14,442 nucleotides of DNA from Candidatus Atribacteria bacterium (GTDB lineage: Bacteria; Atribacterota; JALVIU01). Shown here piece by piece: positions 1-7,969 of the stretch. The position numbers and the translations under genes were made by a program. The notes under the pieces are model-generated. The model did not search any database. It was not told the origin of the DNA and saw only the letters and a list, made by a program, of their open reading frames with translations. The stretch lies in contig JALVIU010000137.1 of assembly GCA_027028665.1 (NCBI GenBank), forward strand, positions 1 through 14,442, read 5' to 3'. How positions within the stretch are numbered: position 1 is the stretch's first letter; the number at the start of each line of letters is the position of its first letter.

Positions 1-204
1 CTTGAAGGAAATATATACATAGTACCATGCCTTGTAGATGTAAATTACTGTGACAATTTATCTACCTGTGCAACAAGAAAGTTATGGAAGAAAATCAATG
101 ATGAAATGCTAAAGATCCTTGATTCTTATACACTTTATGATCTTACAAAAATGGAAGGAAATGGGAAAGAAAGGACTCCTGGATCACTCCAGGAAGTCCT
201 TTAA
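1..204 (+). CDS. Rrf2-family transcriptional regulator, C-terminal part (partial)
   Basis: An open frame enters at base 1 and stops at TAA 202-204, giving the last 67 residues of a protein. The visible part has the Rrf2/IscR cysteine cluster (C10, C17 and C23 in window numbering, with C-x5-C between the last two). It is followed by the family's Arg-Lys-Leu-Trp segment and a helix ending in a Thr-Leu-Tyr-Asp-Leu motif. In IscR-type members such cysteines bind an Fe-S cluster that senses redox state or cluster supply; that role is inferred here. The DNA-binding winged helix would lie upstream of the window. The last 21 bases overlap the end of rpoD on the other strand. About 20 residues after the family core are low in similarity to anything I know and are encoded by the terminator hairpin. 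The family call is fairly secure; the target genes are unknown. Confidence 0.8.
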   Translation, partial: LEGNIYIVPCLVDVNYCDNLSTCATRKLWKKINDEMLKILDSYTLYDLTKMEGNGKERTPGSLQEVL

Positions 205-210
205 TATTTT
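171..210. terminator. Bidirectional hairpin terminator inside two overlapping gene ends
   Basis: AAGGACT (171-177) pairs with AGTCCTT (195-201), and CCTGGA (178-183) with TCCAGG (188-193). This leaves a 4-base loop TCAC and one bulged A at 194. On the + strand the stem runs into TTAATATTTT; on the - strand it is followed by CTTTCTTTCCC. The rpoD stop (complement of 184-186) lies in the loop and the Rrf2 stop (202-204) directly follows the stem, so the hairpin is coding sequence for both genes. Confidence 0.7.
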
Positions 211-1302
211 ACTTCTGCTGGGGTGTTTTAATTTTCTTAGCGCCTTTGCTTCTATCTGCCTTATTCTTTCTCTTGTTACATTAAACTTTTTCCCTACTTC
301 TTCCAGGGTATGTGGGTGTCCATCCTCAAGTCCAAACCTTAATTTTAGTACATCCCTTTCCCTCTCAGATAAACCGCTCAAAAGTTCTTCCAGATGCTCC
401 CTTAATAAGATATTTGATGTAACCTTTGGGGGAGCAGGAGAATCTTCATCTGGCAAGAAATCACCCAGGTGGCTATCCTCTTCCTTTCCTATCGGTTTTT
501 CAAGAGATATGGGTTCCTGTGCTATTTTTAAGATGTCTTTTACTTTTTGCTCTGATAATCCCATTCTTTCTGCAATTTCCTTTGGCGTAGGCTCTCTCCC
601 TAGTTCTTGAACCAGCTCTTTTGATATTCTCATAAGTTTATTGATGGTTTCTACCATATGTACCGGGATTCTTATGGTTCTTGCCTGATCCGCAATAGCT
701 CGCGTTATAGCCTGCCTTATCCACCATGTGGCATATGTAGAGAATTTGTAACCCTTTCGATAGTCAAACTTCTCTACAGCTCGTAGGAGCCCGAGGTTTC
801 CTTCCTGGATAAGATCTAAAAACAAAAGACCTCTTCCCACATACCTCTTTGCTATACTTACAACAAGTCTGAGATTTGCCTTCATGAGCTTATCTTTTGC
901 TTCTTGATCGCCCTTTTCGATTCTCTTTGCAAGTTCAATTTCTTCCTCTGGAGTAAGAAGACCAATCTTTCCAATCTCTTTAAGGTAAAGCTTTACAGGG
1001 TCATCTATTCCTACCTCTTCTCCCAATTGTAATTCATTGAAATCTGTTCTCTCTACCATATTTATATCTTCATTTTTCCCATTTCCCTTTTCTTCTTCAT
1101 GCTCAGTTCCAGGTACCCCTTTCACATGTATCCCCTCTTCCATCAATTTAATATAAACTTCATCAATCTTATCAGAATCTATAACCTCCTTTGGAAGAAC
1201 CTCAGAAAGTTCATTGATAGAAAGTTGATTATTATTTTTCTTTGCCTTTTTTATGAGTTTTTTTACTGCCTTATTAATAGCTTCTTTTTCTTTTTTATTC
1301 AT
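184..1302 (-). CDS. rpoD: RNA polymerase primary sigma factor (sigma-70)
   Basis: Housekeeping sigma factor of 372 residues that directs RNA polymerase to -10/-35 promoters. A short Lys-rich region 1.1-like segment (about residues 1-60) and an acidic linker come first. Region 1.2 starts near 100 ([11 protein letters not shown]). Region 2 covers about 143-213, with the [17 protein letters not shown] core-binding and -10 recognition helix. Region 3 covers about 215-300. Region 4 covers about 305-368, with the TLEEVG...[10 protein letters not shown] helix-turn-helix that reads the -35 box. It is compact compared with the 613-residue E. coli protein because the non-conserved insert is absent, as in many bacteria. 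I chose the ATG at 1302 because AGGTGA (complement of 1311-1316) lies 8 bases upstream; a GTG at 1314 would add four residues but has no good ribosome site. It starts 19 bases after the dnaG stop, so the two are probably co-transcribed. The TTGACA/TATAAT-like promoters in this window fit such a sigma factor. Confidence 0.97.
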   Translation of the reverse strand: MNKKEKEAINKAVKKLIKKAKKNNNQLSINELSEVLPKEVIDSDKIDEVYIKLMEEGIHVKGVPGTEHEEEKGNGKNEDINMVERTDFNELQLGEEVGIDDPVKLYLKEIGKIGLLTPEEEIELAKRIEKGDQEAKDKLMKANLRLVVSIAKRYVGRGLLFLDLIQEGNLGLLRAVEKFDYRKGYKFSTYATWWIRQAITRAIADQARTIRIPVHMVETINKLMRISKELVQELGREPTPKEIAERMGLSEQKVKDILKIAQEPISLEKPIGKEEDSHLGDFLPDEDSPAPPKVTSNILLREHLEELLSGLSERERDVLKLRFGLEDGHPHTLEEVGKKFNVTRERIRQIEAKALRKLKHPSRSKILKDFLE

Positions 1303-1321
1303 ATTTTTGCTCACCTACTTA

Positions 1322-3037
1322 CTAAACTTTTATTTTGGATTTCTTTAAAAATACTTGAAGTACTTTTGAGTCTACCTCTCCCCTTTTTATTTTATCCAAA
1401 ATATCAAGGTACTCTTGCTTTTCTTTATACTCTTTGATTGCCTTAATAAAACCAAATAAGGCATGGGCAGGCTCTGTAAATATTGCTGCCTCTTTCATTG
1501 CCTTACCCACTATCTCCCTTTCATTATCACTAAGGGAAAAATATATATCTTCAGCCTTTTTTCCTATTATAGCCAGTTCTTTTATCTTTGTAAAGATATC
1601 TTTGTAGATACGAGTAGGAAAGTCTTTCTCATTAAGGCGAGAAAGGGCGATATCCTTTGCCTCCTCATCAGACATCATGATCCCTAATATAGCCTCTTGA
1701 GTTTTCTCTATACCGTCCCTCTTCGCCTCTTCTATTTTTTCTTTTTCTTTTGTCTTTCTTTTCTTTAGTTTCGATAGCTCATTATACAATACTCTTTCTT
1801 CTACATCAAATCTTTCTCCTATAGTCTTTATATAACTTGTAATCTCCAGTTCATCAGATAGTCCCGATATATCCCTTATAAGTTCTCGAATAAATTTTAT
1901 TCTACCTTCTGGATTGGATAGATCATAATCTTTTTTTCGTACATCTATTAAAAAATCAAGGAGATTTCGAGATTTTTCCCTGAGAGCCAAAAAAGCAGAT
2001 CTTCCATACTTTTTAAGAAATGTATCTGGATCCTCTCCTTCCGGGATTTCTATAATCCCTACATCCATACCCTGTTTTTTAAAAATATCTATACCTCTGA
2101 GTGTTGCCTTATTTCCTGCCTTGTCTCCATCATATGAGATAAATGTTTTGTGGGCAAAACGTTTTAAAATTCGTGCCTGACTTATGGTAAGAGAGGTCCC
2201 AAGGGTAGCCACACTATTCTCTATTCTATTTTTATGCATAGCTATAAGGTCCATGTATCCTTCTACAATGAATACTTCTTTGCGCTTTTTGATGAAATCC
2301 TTTGCAACATCTATACCATATAGAATTTCACTCTTTTTAAATACCGGAGTTTCTTTTGTATTTAGATATTTTGGCTGACTATTTCCTAATACTCTACCAC
2401 CAAATCCAACTACCCTTCCCTTTACGTCCCTTATAGGGAACATAATCCTGCCGCGAAAATAATCGATATATCTACCATCTTTTGTCTTGTGTATAAGCCC
2501 ACTTTCTACGAGGGTCTCTTTTGTATAACCCCTCCTTTCGGCCTCAGCACCAAGTGTATATTCGGCAAAAGGTGCCCATCCTATACTGAAGGTCTCTATA
2601 ATAGGAGGAGTTACACCTCTTTTGATAAGATAGGCATATGCCTCTTTACCTGCTTCTCTCCGAAGGAGTTTTTTATAAAAAAGTGCGGCAAATTCAAGAA
2701 TTCCATATATTAGTGCTTTTTTCCTCTCTGTCCCTTTATCTTCTTTCTCTTCAAGAGGTACACCTGCCTCTTTGGCAAGCATTTTTACTGCTTCTACAAA
2801 ACTTATATTTTCTATCTTTTGAACAAAGTTTATGACATTTCCCGATGCACCACAACCAAAACAGTGGAATATCTGTTTTTCCGGACTTACTACAAATGAT
2901 GGGGTTTTTTCGTCGTGAAAAGGGCAGAGTGCTTTAAAATTGCTTCCAGATGGTCTTAGGTCTATATATCGTGAGACAACATCCACTATATCTAACTTAT
3001 CTCTTATTTCTTCAAGGGTCTTCTCCGGAATCTTCAT
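1322..3037 (-). CDS. dnaG: DNA primase DnaG
   Basis: Primase of 571 residues that makes RNA primers at the replication fork in partnership with the DnaB helicase. The N-terminal CHC2 zinc ribbon is complete (C38, H41, C59, C62). The RNA-polymerase core holds a Toprim domain with the catalytic Glu in VEGYMD (E259, D263), the metal-binding YDGD (D303, D305) and an EGEDPD loop near 333-338. The last ~130 residues form the helical helicase-binding domain, and total length is typical (E. coli 581). Start: the ATG at 3037 has GGAG (complement of 3045-3048) 7 bases upstream. A longer in-frame start ten codons earlier would overlap the promoter -10 box and has no ribosome site. It is the first gene of a dnaG-rpoD unit; rpsU, the usual third member, is not next to it here. 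Confidence 0.97.
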   Translation of the reverse strand: MKIPEKTLEEIRDKLDIVDVVSRYIDLRPSGSNFKALCPFHDEKTPSFVVSPEKQIFHCFGCGASGNVINFVQKIENISFVEAVKMLAKEAGVPLEEKEDKGTERKKALIYGILEFAALFYKKLLRREAGKEAYAYLIKRGVTPPIIETFSIGWAPFAEYTLGAEAERRGYTKETLVESGLIHKTKDGRYIDYFRGRIMFPIRDVKGRVVGFGGRVLGNSQPKYLNTKETPVFKKSEILYGIDVAKDFIKKRKEVFIVEGYMDLIAMHKNRIENSVATLGTSLTISQARILKRFAHKTFISYDGDKAGNKATLRGIDIFKKQGMDVGIIEIPEGEDPDTFLKKYGRSAFLALREKSRNLLDFLIDVRKKDYDLSNPEGRIKFIRELIRDISGLSDELEITSYIKTIGERFDVEERVLYNELSKLKKRKTKEKEKIEEAKRDGIEKTQEAILGIMMSDEEAKDIALSRLNEKDFPTRIYKDIFTKIKELAIIGKKAEDIYFSLSDNEREIVGKAMKEAAIFTEPAHALFGFIKAIKEYKEKQEYLDILDKIKRGEVDSKVLQVFLKKSKIKV

Positions 3038-3055
3038 AGTAAGTCTCCAATTTAT

Positions 3056-3065
3056 ATTATACCAC
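3056..3065 (-). promoter_or_regulatory. dnaG-rpoD promoter, extended -10
   Basis: Read on the - strand, TGG-TATAAT gives a perfect -10 hexamer (complement of 3056-3061) with the TG of an extended -10. No good -35 box is seen 16-18 bases upstream, which extended -10 promoters tolerate. The dnaG start is about 19 bases downstream, leaving a very short leader. Confidence 0.6.
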
Positions 3066-3076
3066 AAGGAAAAAAG

Positions 3077-3105
3077 TTGACTTTGAGAATTTAAAGAATT
3101 ATACT
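3077..3105 (+). promoter_or_regulatory. Sigma-70 promoter for the glycosyltransferase gene
   Basis: TTGACT (3077-3082), a 17-base spacer and TATACT (3100-3105). Transcription would start near 3112. The promoter is back-to-back with the dnaG promoter; the two -10 boxes are only about 38 bases apart, so the polymerases may compete. Confidence 0.7.
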
Positions 3106-3133
3106 TTCTTTAAGAATTCTAATGGAGGAAGGA

Positions 3134-4228
3134 ATGGCAAATATAGGGATATTTGTATCCTATAATGAAAGACCAGGTATATATATCCAGATAGAGAATT
3201 GGAAAAGAGTGTTTGAAAGATTAGGCTATAATACCTATATCTTTTCCTCTACTGTCCTACCTGAGTCTCTTTTCCATTATTCCATTACTAAAAATATATA
3301 CAAAAATGCCCTTATAAAATTAACTGATTATAATGAAATAGAACTTTTAACTATTATAGAAAAAATAAAAGAAAGAATAAAACATCGGGTAGAGCTATTT
3401 ATTAAGAACAACGATATTGATATATTGATCTTGGAAAATATACTATCTGGCGCAAGTGATATCCCTTATGGTATGGCCCTTGTTGAGGTTATCAACTCAG
3501 CATCCCTATATACTATAGGACATCATCATATCTTCTGGTGGGAGGTGCCAGGACTTAGACCTACCTGTAGTGGGATAAGAGAGCTAATGGATAAATACTT
3601 TCCACCTACTGCCCCCAACATTGTACATGTTACTGTGAATAGCATAGCTCAGGCAACATTAAGAAAGAGAAGAGGTATATCTTCACGTATTATACCTTAC
3701 ATGGTAGATCTTGATAAGATTCCACCACATACCGAGAATAAAGATAATACCACTCTTTCCCTTTTTTATCCATATTATGGGGAAGAGGATGAAGGGATAA
3801 AAATAGCATCAGAAATAGCCAGGAGAATGGAGAAAAGTAGAGTCTTAAAATCCCTTAATAAATCAGGGGTTACACTCCTTACCCAGCATTTCTCTCCCGA
3901 TATAGATTTCCTCCTATATACAAAGACATACGAACCCTGGGGGGATTATCTACTTGAGGCTATAAAGTTAGGTATCCCTACCCTGGTGTATCCTTATAAG
4001 GTATTTAAGAGAGATATTAGTCATTTTGAGTTTGACCTTATAATATTTCAGGATATAGATAATGCTATATCAAAGATGGAGGAATTTCTTCTGGATAAAA
4101 GGCGTCAAACTCAGATGAAAAGGCATAACCTTTCTATATTAAAGAAATGCTTTTCTCTTGATATGCTGGAGAAATACCTGTCTTCCCTATTAAAGGATCA
4201 AAAGACCCATAAATTCACCGCTAAGTAA
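3134..4228 (+). CDS. GT-B-type glycosyltransferase-like protein (GT4/mannosylglucosylglycerate synthase-like)
   Basis: Soluble protein of 364 residues with no signal peptide or membrane segment. I see features of GT4-type retaining glycosyltransferases: a Rossmann-like N-terminus (MANIGIFVSY), an aromatic/His segment GHHHIFWWE at 129-137, and YFPPTAPNIVHVTVNS at 155-170. A C-terminal E-x7-E motif (E267, E275) lies in YEPWGDYLLEA, the usual nucleotide-sugar site. The combination recalls the mannosylglucosylglycerate synthase/glucosylglycerate group, but this is from memory. The Arg/Lys donor-phosphate pair normally found near 210-220 is replaced by FYPYYGEEDEG, so donor use may differ or activity may be lost. 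The ATG at 3134 has GGAGG five bases upstream; the ATG at 3122 has no ribosome site and sits only ~10 bases after the predicted transcript start. It is transcribed alone and does not share an operon with the next gene, which has its own promoter. Substrate unknown. Confidence 0.7.
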   Translation: MANIGIFVSYNERPGIYIQIENWKRVFERLGYNTYIFSSTVLPESLFHYSITKNIYKNALIKLTDYNEIELLTIIEKIKERIKHRVELFIKNNDIDILILENILSGASDIPYGMALVEVINSASLYTIGHHHIFWWEVPGLRPTCSGIRELMDKYFPPTAPNIVHVTVNSIAQATLRKRRGISSRIIPYMVDLDKIPPHTENKDNTTLSLFYPYYGEEDEGIKIASEIARRMEKSRVLKSLNKSGVTLLTQHFSPDIDFLLYTKTYEPWGDYLLEAIKLGIPTLVYPYKVFKRDISHFEFDLIIFQDIDNAISKMEEFLLDKRRQTQMKRHNLSILKKCFSLDMLEKYLSSLLKDQKTHKFTAK

Positions 4229-4258
4229 ATTTTTTATAAAATAAATTTGTCTTTCCTC

Positions 4259-4288
4259 TTGACAATCGACTGAACAGTCAGTTATAAT
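4259..4288 (+). promoter_or_regulatory. Consensus sigma-70 promoter of the export operon
   Basis: TTGACA (4259-4264), an 18-base spacer and TATAAT (4283-4288); both hexamers are perfect. An intrinsically strong promoter with operators on top of it suggests control by repression. Confidence 0.85.
4268..4280. promoter_or_regulatory. TetR-type operator 1, in the promoter spacer
   Basis: GACTGAACAGTCA is an imperfect inverted repeat (GACTG/CAGTC arms) between the -35 and -10 boxes. It matches operator 2 at 11 of 13 positions. A protein bound here would block RNA polymerase. The likely ligand is the TetR regulator encoded last in this operon; that pairing is inferred. Confidence 0.65.
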
Positions 4289-4302
4289 ATAAATCGTAAA
4301 TT

Positions 4303-4315
4303 GACTGACCGGTCA
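4303..4315. promoter_or_regulatory. TetR-type operator 2, just after the transcription start
   Basis: GACTGACCGGTCA, extended as TTGAC-N6-GTCAA (4301-4316), starts 35 bases after operator 1. That is a little over three helical turns, so two dimers could sit on nearly the same face. It falls about +8 to +21 from the predicted start site. Confidence 0.65.
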
Positions 4316-4344
4316 AATCTATGTAATATATAAGGAGGTTGTAT

Positions 4345-7122
4345 ATGAGGAAGTTGGCAGAATTCATTACAAAATATGCATGGCCCATACTTATAGTTCT
4401 TCTAATAATTACAGTGTATGCAGGGGTAAATGCAAGGAATCTAAGCGTGAATGATGATATTACTCAATATATTTCACAGGATGACCCTGAGATAAAATTC
4501 TATACAGAGGTTTCTGAGAAATTTAGCGGGCCTCAAGAAAATATGTCCATGATTGCTATAGAATACGATGATCTTTTCACTCTCGATCATCTAAAAAGGT
4601 TTAAGACCATTGTAGATAAGTTAGAAGATGCCCCATTTGTTGTTTCCCTTAATTCTTTCTTAAATATGCCAAAGATCGTCTCTACAGATGAGGGCATGGA
4701 GGTAAAGGATACTGTAGAGGTATTTCCTAAGACAGAGGAAGAGGCAAAAGAACTCAAAAAATCACTTCTTGCCGACAGCATGATAAATGGAAAATTTATT
4801 TCCCCTGATGGAAAAGTAGGTCTCATAATGGTAGAGACAAAAGAGGGAATGGATGGGACAAAACTTAAAAAGGCATTTAAGGATATAGTAGAGCCTCTAA
4901 AGGGTGATGCAGTAAAGGTTGTGTATTTTGGGATGCCTCTTATATCTGCAGAGATAGCTGAGAGTTCCACTGATACCATGAGATTGAGTTTTATATCTGC
5001 ACTTGTCATTTTACTTGTCCTGTACTTCTGTTTTAGAAGTCTAAGGGGTGTATTTTTGCCAATACTTGTTGCATTCCTTGCATCTATTTGGGTAATGGGT
5101 TTTGTAGGTGCAACAGGAAAATCAGTTACCATGATGATATCTACTATCCCTGTACTTATGATATCCCTTGCCACAGCTTATGGCATCCATTTCTTAAGTA
5201 GATATTATGAGGAGCGTCACAACCTTGGACCTATCGATGCTGTAAAGATGACAATAGAAGATACATTTGTCCCTATATTCATGAGTGCCCTTACAACAAT
5301 GGCTGGTTTTGCATCACTTATGACAGCTGCTATAAGACCTATGACAGAGTTTGGTATCTTCTCTACACTTGGTGTATTTTTTGCATTTGTACTTGCCACA
5401 TTTTTCCTGGGTTCTCTATATAGAGTTTTTCCTCCAAAAAAGGTGCATGAAAAGTTTTCTTATGAATCAAATGACATAATAACAAGGCTTCTTAGAATGC
5501 TTTCAAATTCTATTTTGAATAAAAAAGGCTTAATAGTTGTATTTTTTATTGTAATGATTGGACTCTCTATCTTTTACGGTATAAAGGTAAGACCTGAGTC
5601 CTCTATTGAATCAAGGCTTGGTAAAAATAACCAGATAGTAAAAACTATGGACTATTTTAAGGATAAATTTGGTGGTGTTGATTTCTTGTATGTCTATGTA
5701 AAATCAGAAAATGTAAAAAATCCCTATGTCTTAAGAAAGATAGAGGATATAGAGAAATACTCAGAACACCTTCCTGCTCTTCGTGAACCATCATCTATTG
5801 CAGATTTTGTAATACAATTAAATGATGCTATGGAAAATAAGAGGATTATACCGGCTGACCCTTCTAAAATAGATAACCTATGGTTCTTTGCAGGTAGCAA
5901 CAAGTATATTACCTCTATGATCGGGGATAAGGATGAAGATACCATCGCCCAGATAAGAACACGGGAAATGACTTCAAATGCACTTACAGAGGCAATTGAT
6001 AAGTTAAATAAGTTTATTGCAAAGATTCCTAAAAAGGTAAAGGCGGTGGATCTACCAAGCTTGGATGAAAATGAGCGGAAAAAGTACTATCCATATATTG
6101 CAGATGAGATTATAGATGCGCTCTCTGTAAGAGGTGTAAAAATAAAGGATAAGGATGGTTTGAAAAAAGAGCTTGTAAGTCTTATGGCCAAACCACTTTC
6201 TGGCTTTAAAAATACCCAGGATAGCTTTATTGATAAGATAATAGCATATTCATCATTAGAATTAGAGGATATGGGAATAGATAAAAAAGAGTTAAAACCC
6301 ATACTCATTCAGTATATAAAGGATAACAAGACTGAAGATGAACTCCTTAAGATGCTTGTAAACAAATTCGAACTCTCAGATGATGATGCAGATTATCTTG
6401 TAGGTGTACTTACCGATTCTGAAGAGATGGCCCTTGAAAGAGAAAAGGTAAAGGCTGCAAAGACTATGACAGAGAAATATATAGGCCAGAAGTTAGAGGA
6501 TGATATAGGGGATATCCTCTGGTATGTTATGGATAATGTGGCATATGTCCCTGATTTAAATGGGAATATAACCCTTTCCTTTAAGCTAACAGGTATCCCT
6601 GTTATTACAAATAGGATAAATGATAGTTTATTGCGAAGCCAGATTAAGAGTATGGGTATTGCCTTTGTAGCAGTATTTTTGATGCTCTCCTTCCAATTTG
6701 GTTCACTATTTATAGGAATTCTGACCATCATTCCAATACTTCTTACAATAGTTACATCATTTGGGCTTATGGGTCTTTTACATATCGACCTGAATATAAG
6801 TACAATAATGGTTGCAAGTATTGCTATAGGTGCAGGTATAGATTATACTATACACTATGTGACAAGATATAAAAATGAACTACAGAGAAGATCTAAAATA
6901 GATGCATTAAAGATTACAATGACAGGTACAGGGCGTGCCATAGTATTTAATTCTATATCTGTTGCAGCAGGGCTTTATGTACTTTCATTCTCCACCATTC
7001 GTATGATGGCCGTATTTGGTGAACTTATTGGAAGTGTTATGCTTATAAGTGTAGTTTATACACTTTTGTTATTACCTATATTATTAAACTACGCAAATTT
7101 TAAAGAGGAGGTAAAAAGATGA
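4345..7122 (+). CDS. RND/MMPL-family exporter permease (HAE-3-like)
   Basis: Inner-membrane proton-driven exporter of 925 residues with the RND duplicated layout. TM1 is at about 12-30, periplasmic loop 1 at 31-211, a TM2-TM6 block at 212-~365, TM7 at about 395-413, periplasmic loop 2 at 414-~769, and a last TM block at 770-~918. It has no N-terminal adaptor partner nearby and is shorter than AcrB, so it fits the HAE-3/MMPL-like group linked to hopanoid, lipid or sterol-like cargo. The TM10 motif GIDYTIH keeps D833-Y834, the likely proton relay by analogy with MmpL3. The equivalent TM4 position reads TAYGIH (A278-Y279) and lacks the Asp. Loop 2 is nearly twice loop 1, with a charged helical stretch at about 545-720. 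Start: the ATG at 4345 has AAGGAGG (4332-4338) 6 bases upstream; a TTG at 4339 abuts that site and is rejected. Its ATGA overlap with the LolA-like gene implies coupled translation. Cargo is unknown. Confidence 0.9.
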   Translation: MRKLAEFITKYAWPILIVLLIITVYAGVNARNLSVNDDITQYISQDDPEIKFYTEVSEKFSGPQENMSMIAIEYDDLFTLDHLKRFKTIVDKLEDAPFVVSLNSFLNMPKIVSTDEGMEVKDTVEVFPKTEEEAKELKKSLLADSMINGKFISPDGKVGLIMVETKEGMDGTKLKKAFKDIVEPLKGDAVKVVYFGMPLISAEIAESSTDTMRLSFISALVILLVLYFCFRSLRGVFLPILVAFLASIWVMGFVGATGKSVTMMISTIPVLMISLATAYGIHFLSRYYEERHNLGPIDAVKMTIEDTFVPIFMSALTTMAGFASLMTAAIRPMTEFGIFSTLGVFFAFVLATFFLGSLYRVFPPKKVHEKFSYESNDIITRLLRMLSNSILNKKGLIVVFFIVMIGLSIFYGIKVRPESSIESRLGKNNQIVKTMDYFKDKFGGVDFLYVYVKSENVKNPYVLRKIEDIEKYSEHLPALREPSSIADFVIQLNDAMENKRIIPADPSKIDNLWFFAGSNKYITSMIGDKDEDTIAQIRTREMTSNALTEAIDKLNKFIAKIPKKVKAVDLPSLDENERKKYYPYIADEIIDALSVRGVKIKDKDGLKKELVSLMAKPLSGFKNTQDSFIDKIIAYSSLELEDMGIDKKELKPILIQYIKDNKTEDELLKMLVNKFELSDDDADYLVGVLTDSEEMALEREKVKAAKTMTEKYIGQKLEDDIGDILWYVMDNVAYVPDLNGNITLSFKLTGIPVITNRINDSLLRSQIKSMGIAFVAVFLMLSFQFGSLFIGILTIIPILLTIVTSFGLMGLLHIDLNISTIMVASIAIGAGIDYTIHYVTRYKNELQRRSKIDALKITMTGTGRAIVFNSISVAAGLYVLSFSTIRMMAVFGELIGSVMLISVVYTLLLLPILLNYANFKEEVKR

Positions 7123-7892
7123 AAAACTTAAGAAATTTAGGTATTTTAGTAGTTATGCTTATCGTTGTGGTTTTTTCTGGGCTGGCCTATGCTATTACTG
7201 CAGATGAAATAATAGACAAAATGAATCAGGCAGCCCCTGATTTTACTACACAAAAGGCTATATCGAAGATGATCCTTATCGACAAAGATGGTAAGGTAGA
7301 AGAGGAAAGATCTATGCTTATGTTTTCTAAAAAAGAGGGTGATGAGACTACATCTCTTATGAGATTTCTTTCTCCTAAATCTGTAAAAGGTGTGACACTT
7401 CTCAATATAAAGGGTGGAGAAAAGATCTACCTCTATATGCCTGCATATAGGAAGCCAAGAAGGATAGCAGGTTCATCCAAAAGTGAGAGCTTTATGGGTT
7501 CAGACCTTTCATATGAAGATCTGAGTATGGACTATAAGGATAAGAAAAAATATGAAAGCAAACTTGTAAAAGAAACAGATACAGAATACATATTAGAAGT
7601 ACATTCACTGGATAAGGATACATCTTATGATAAGATAATGCTTTTTGTGGATAAAACACACTTTTATGCAAAGAAGGTGGAATTATACAAAAAGGGTGAG
7701 CTTTCTAAGATTATTCAGATGTTAAATGTAAAGATAGATGATAATGGAAAGGTAACACCTATGGAGATTGTGGTAGAGGATGCAAAAACAGGACATAAAA
7801 CAAAGATGGTGATGGAGAGTATAGAGTATAATATAAAATTACCATCCAATTTCTTTAGTATAAGAACACTTAAAAAACCTAAATTACAGTAA
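7119..7892 (+). CDS. LolA-like periplasmic protein (outer membrane lipoprotein-sorting family)
   Basis: Secreted protein of 257 residues. A signal peptide covers about 1-25 (KNLR start, hydrophobic core, AYA before ITADEI). The mature part begins with a helix containing ADEIIDKM and then alternates strands, with the family's central MRFLSPKSVKGVTLL and YLYMPAYRKPRRI segments (roughly 85-122) and FMGSDLSYED (about 126-135). Proteins of this LolA-like group have an unclosed barrel with a hydrophobic cavity and are usually encoded beside MMPL/RND permeases. I infer that it ferries the permease's hydrophobic cargo across the periplasm. There is no lipobox, so it should be soluble. It is not a true LolA of the LolCDE system, since no LolCDE genes are nearby. 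AGAGGAGG (7104-7111) lies 7 bases before the start, and the ATG overlaps the permease stop (ATGA). Confidence 0.85.
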   Translation: MKNLRNLGILVVMLIVVVFSGLAYAITADEIIDKMNQAAPDFTTQKAISKMILIDKDGKVEEERSMLMFSKKEGDETTSLMRFLSPKSVKGVTLLNIKGGEKIYLYMPAYRKPRRIAGSSKSESFMGSDLSYEDLSMDYKDKKKYESKLVKETDTEYILEVHSLDKDTSYDKIMLFVDKTHFYAKKVELYKKGELSKIIQMLNVKIDDNGKVTPMEIVVEDAKTGHKTKMVMESIEYNIKLPSNFFSIRTLKKPKLQ

Positions 7893-7969
7893 TTACCATC
7901 CTCCAAAGAGTGTGGGCAGGCTTGAAGAGAGGTTGGCATTTTAATACAATAAAATAAGGAGAAAGAATA

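Noticed and set aside
119-610. Open frame of 163 codons on the + strand
   Set aside because: It lies antisense to rpoD, with Ser/Leu/Phe-rich composition typical of a shadow frame and no ribosome site.
1099-1437. Open frame on the + strand across the rpoD-dnaG junction
   Set aside because: Antisense to two certain genes; its runs of Phe and Ile mirror Lys codons on the other strand.
4229-4258. Terminator after the glycosyltransferase gene
   Set aside because: Only a loose AT-only inverted repeat (AAATTT...AAATTT) without a stable stem, so I cannot support a terminator.
4587-5174. 195-codon frame on the - strand inside the RND permease gene
   Set aside because: Shadow of the permease; no promoter, ribosome site or recognisable domain.
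7893-7969. Attenuator or internal terminator between the LolA-like and 3-TM genes
   Set aside because: The bases are somewhat richer in G/C, but only a weak, long-loop pairing (CCTC with GAGG) is possible and no T run follows.
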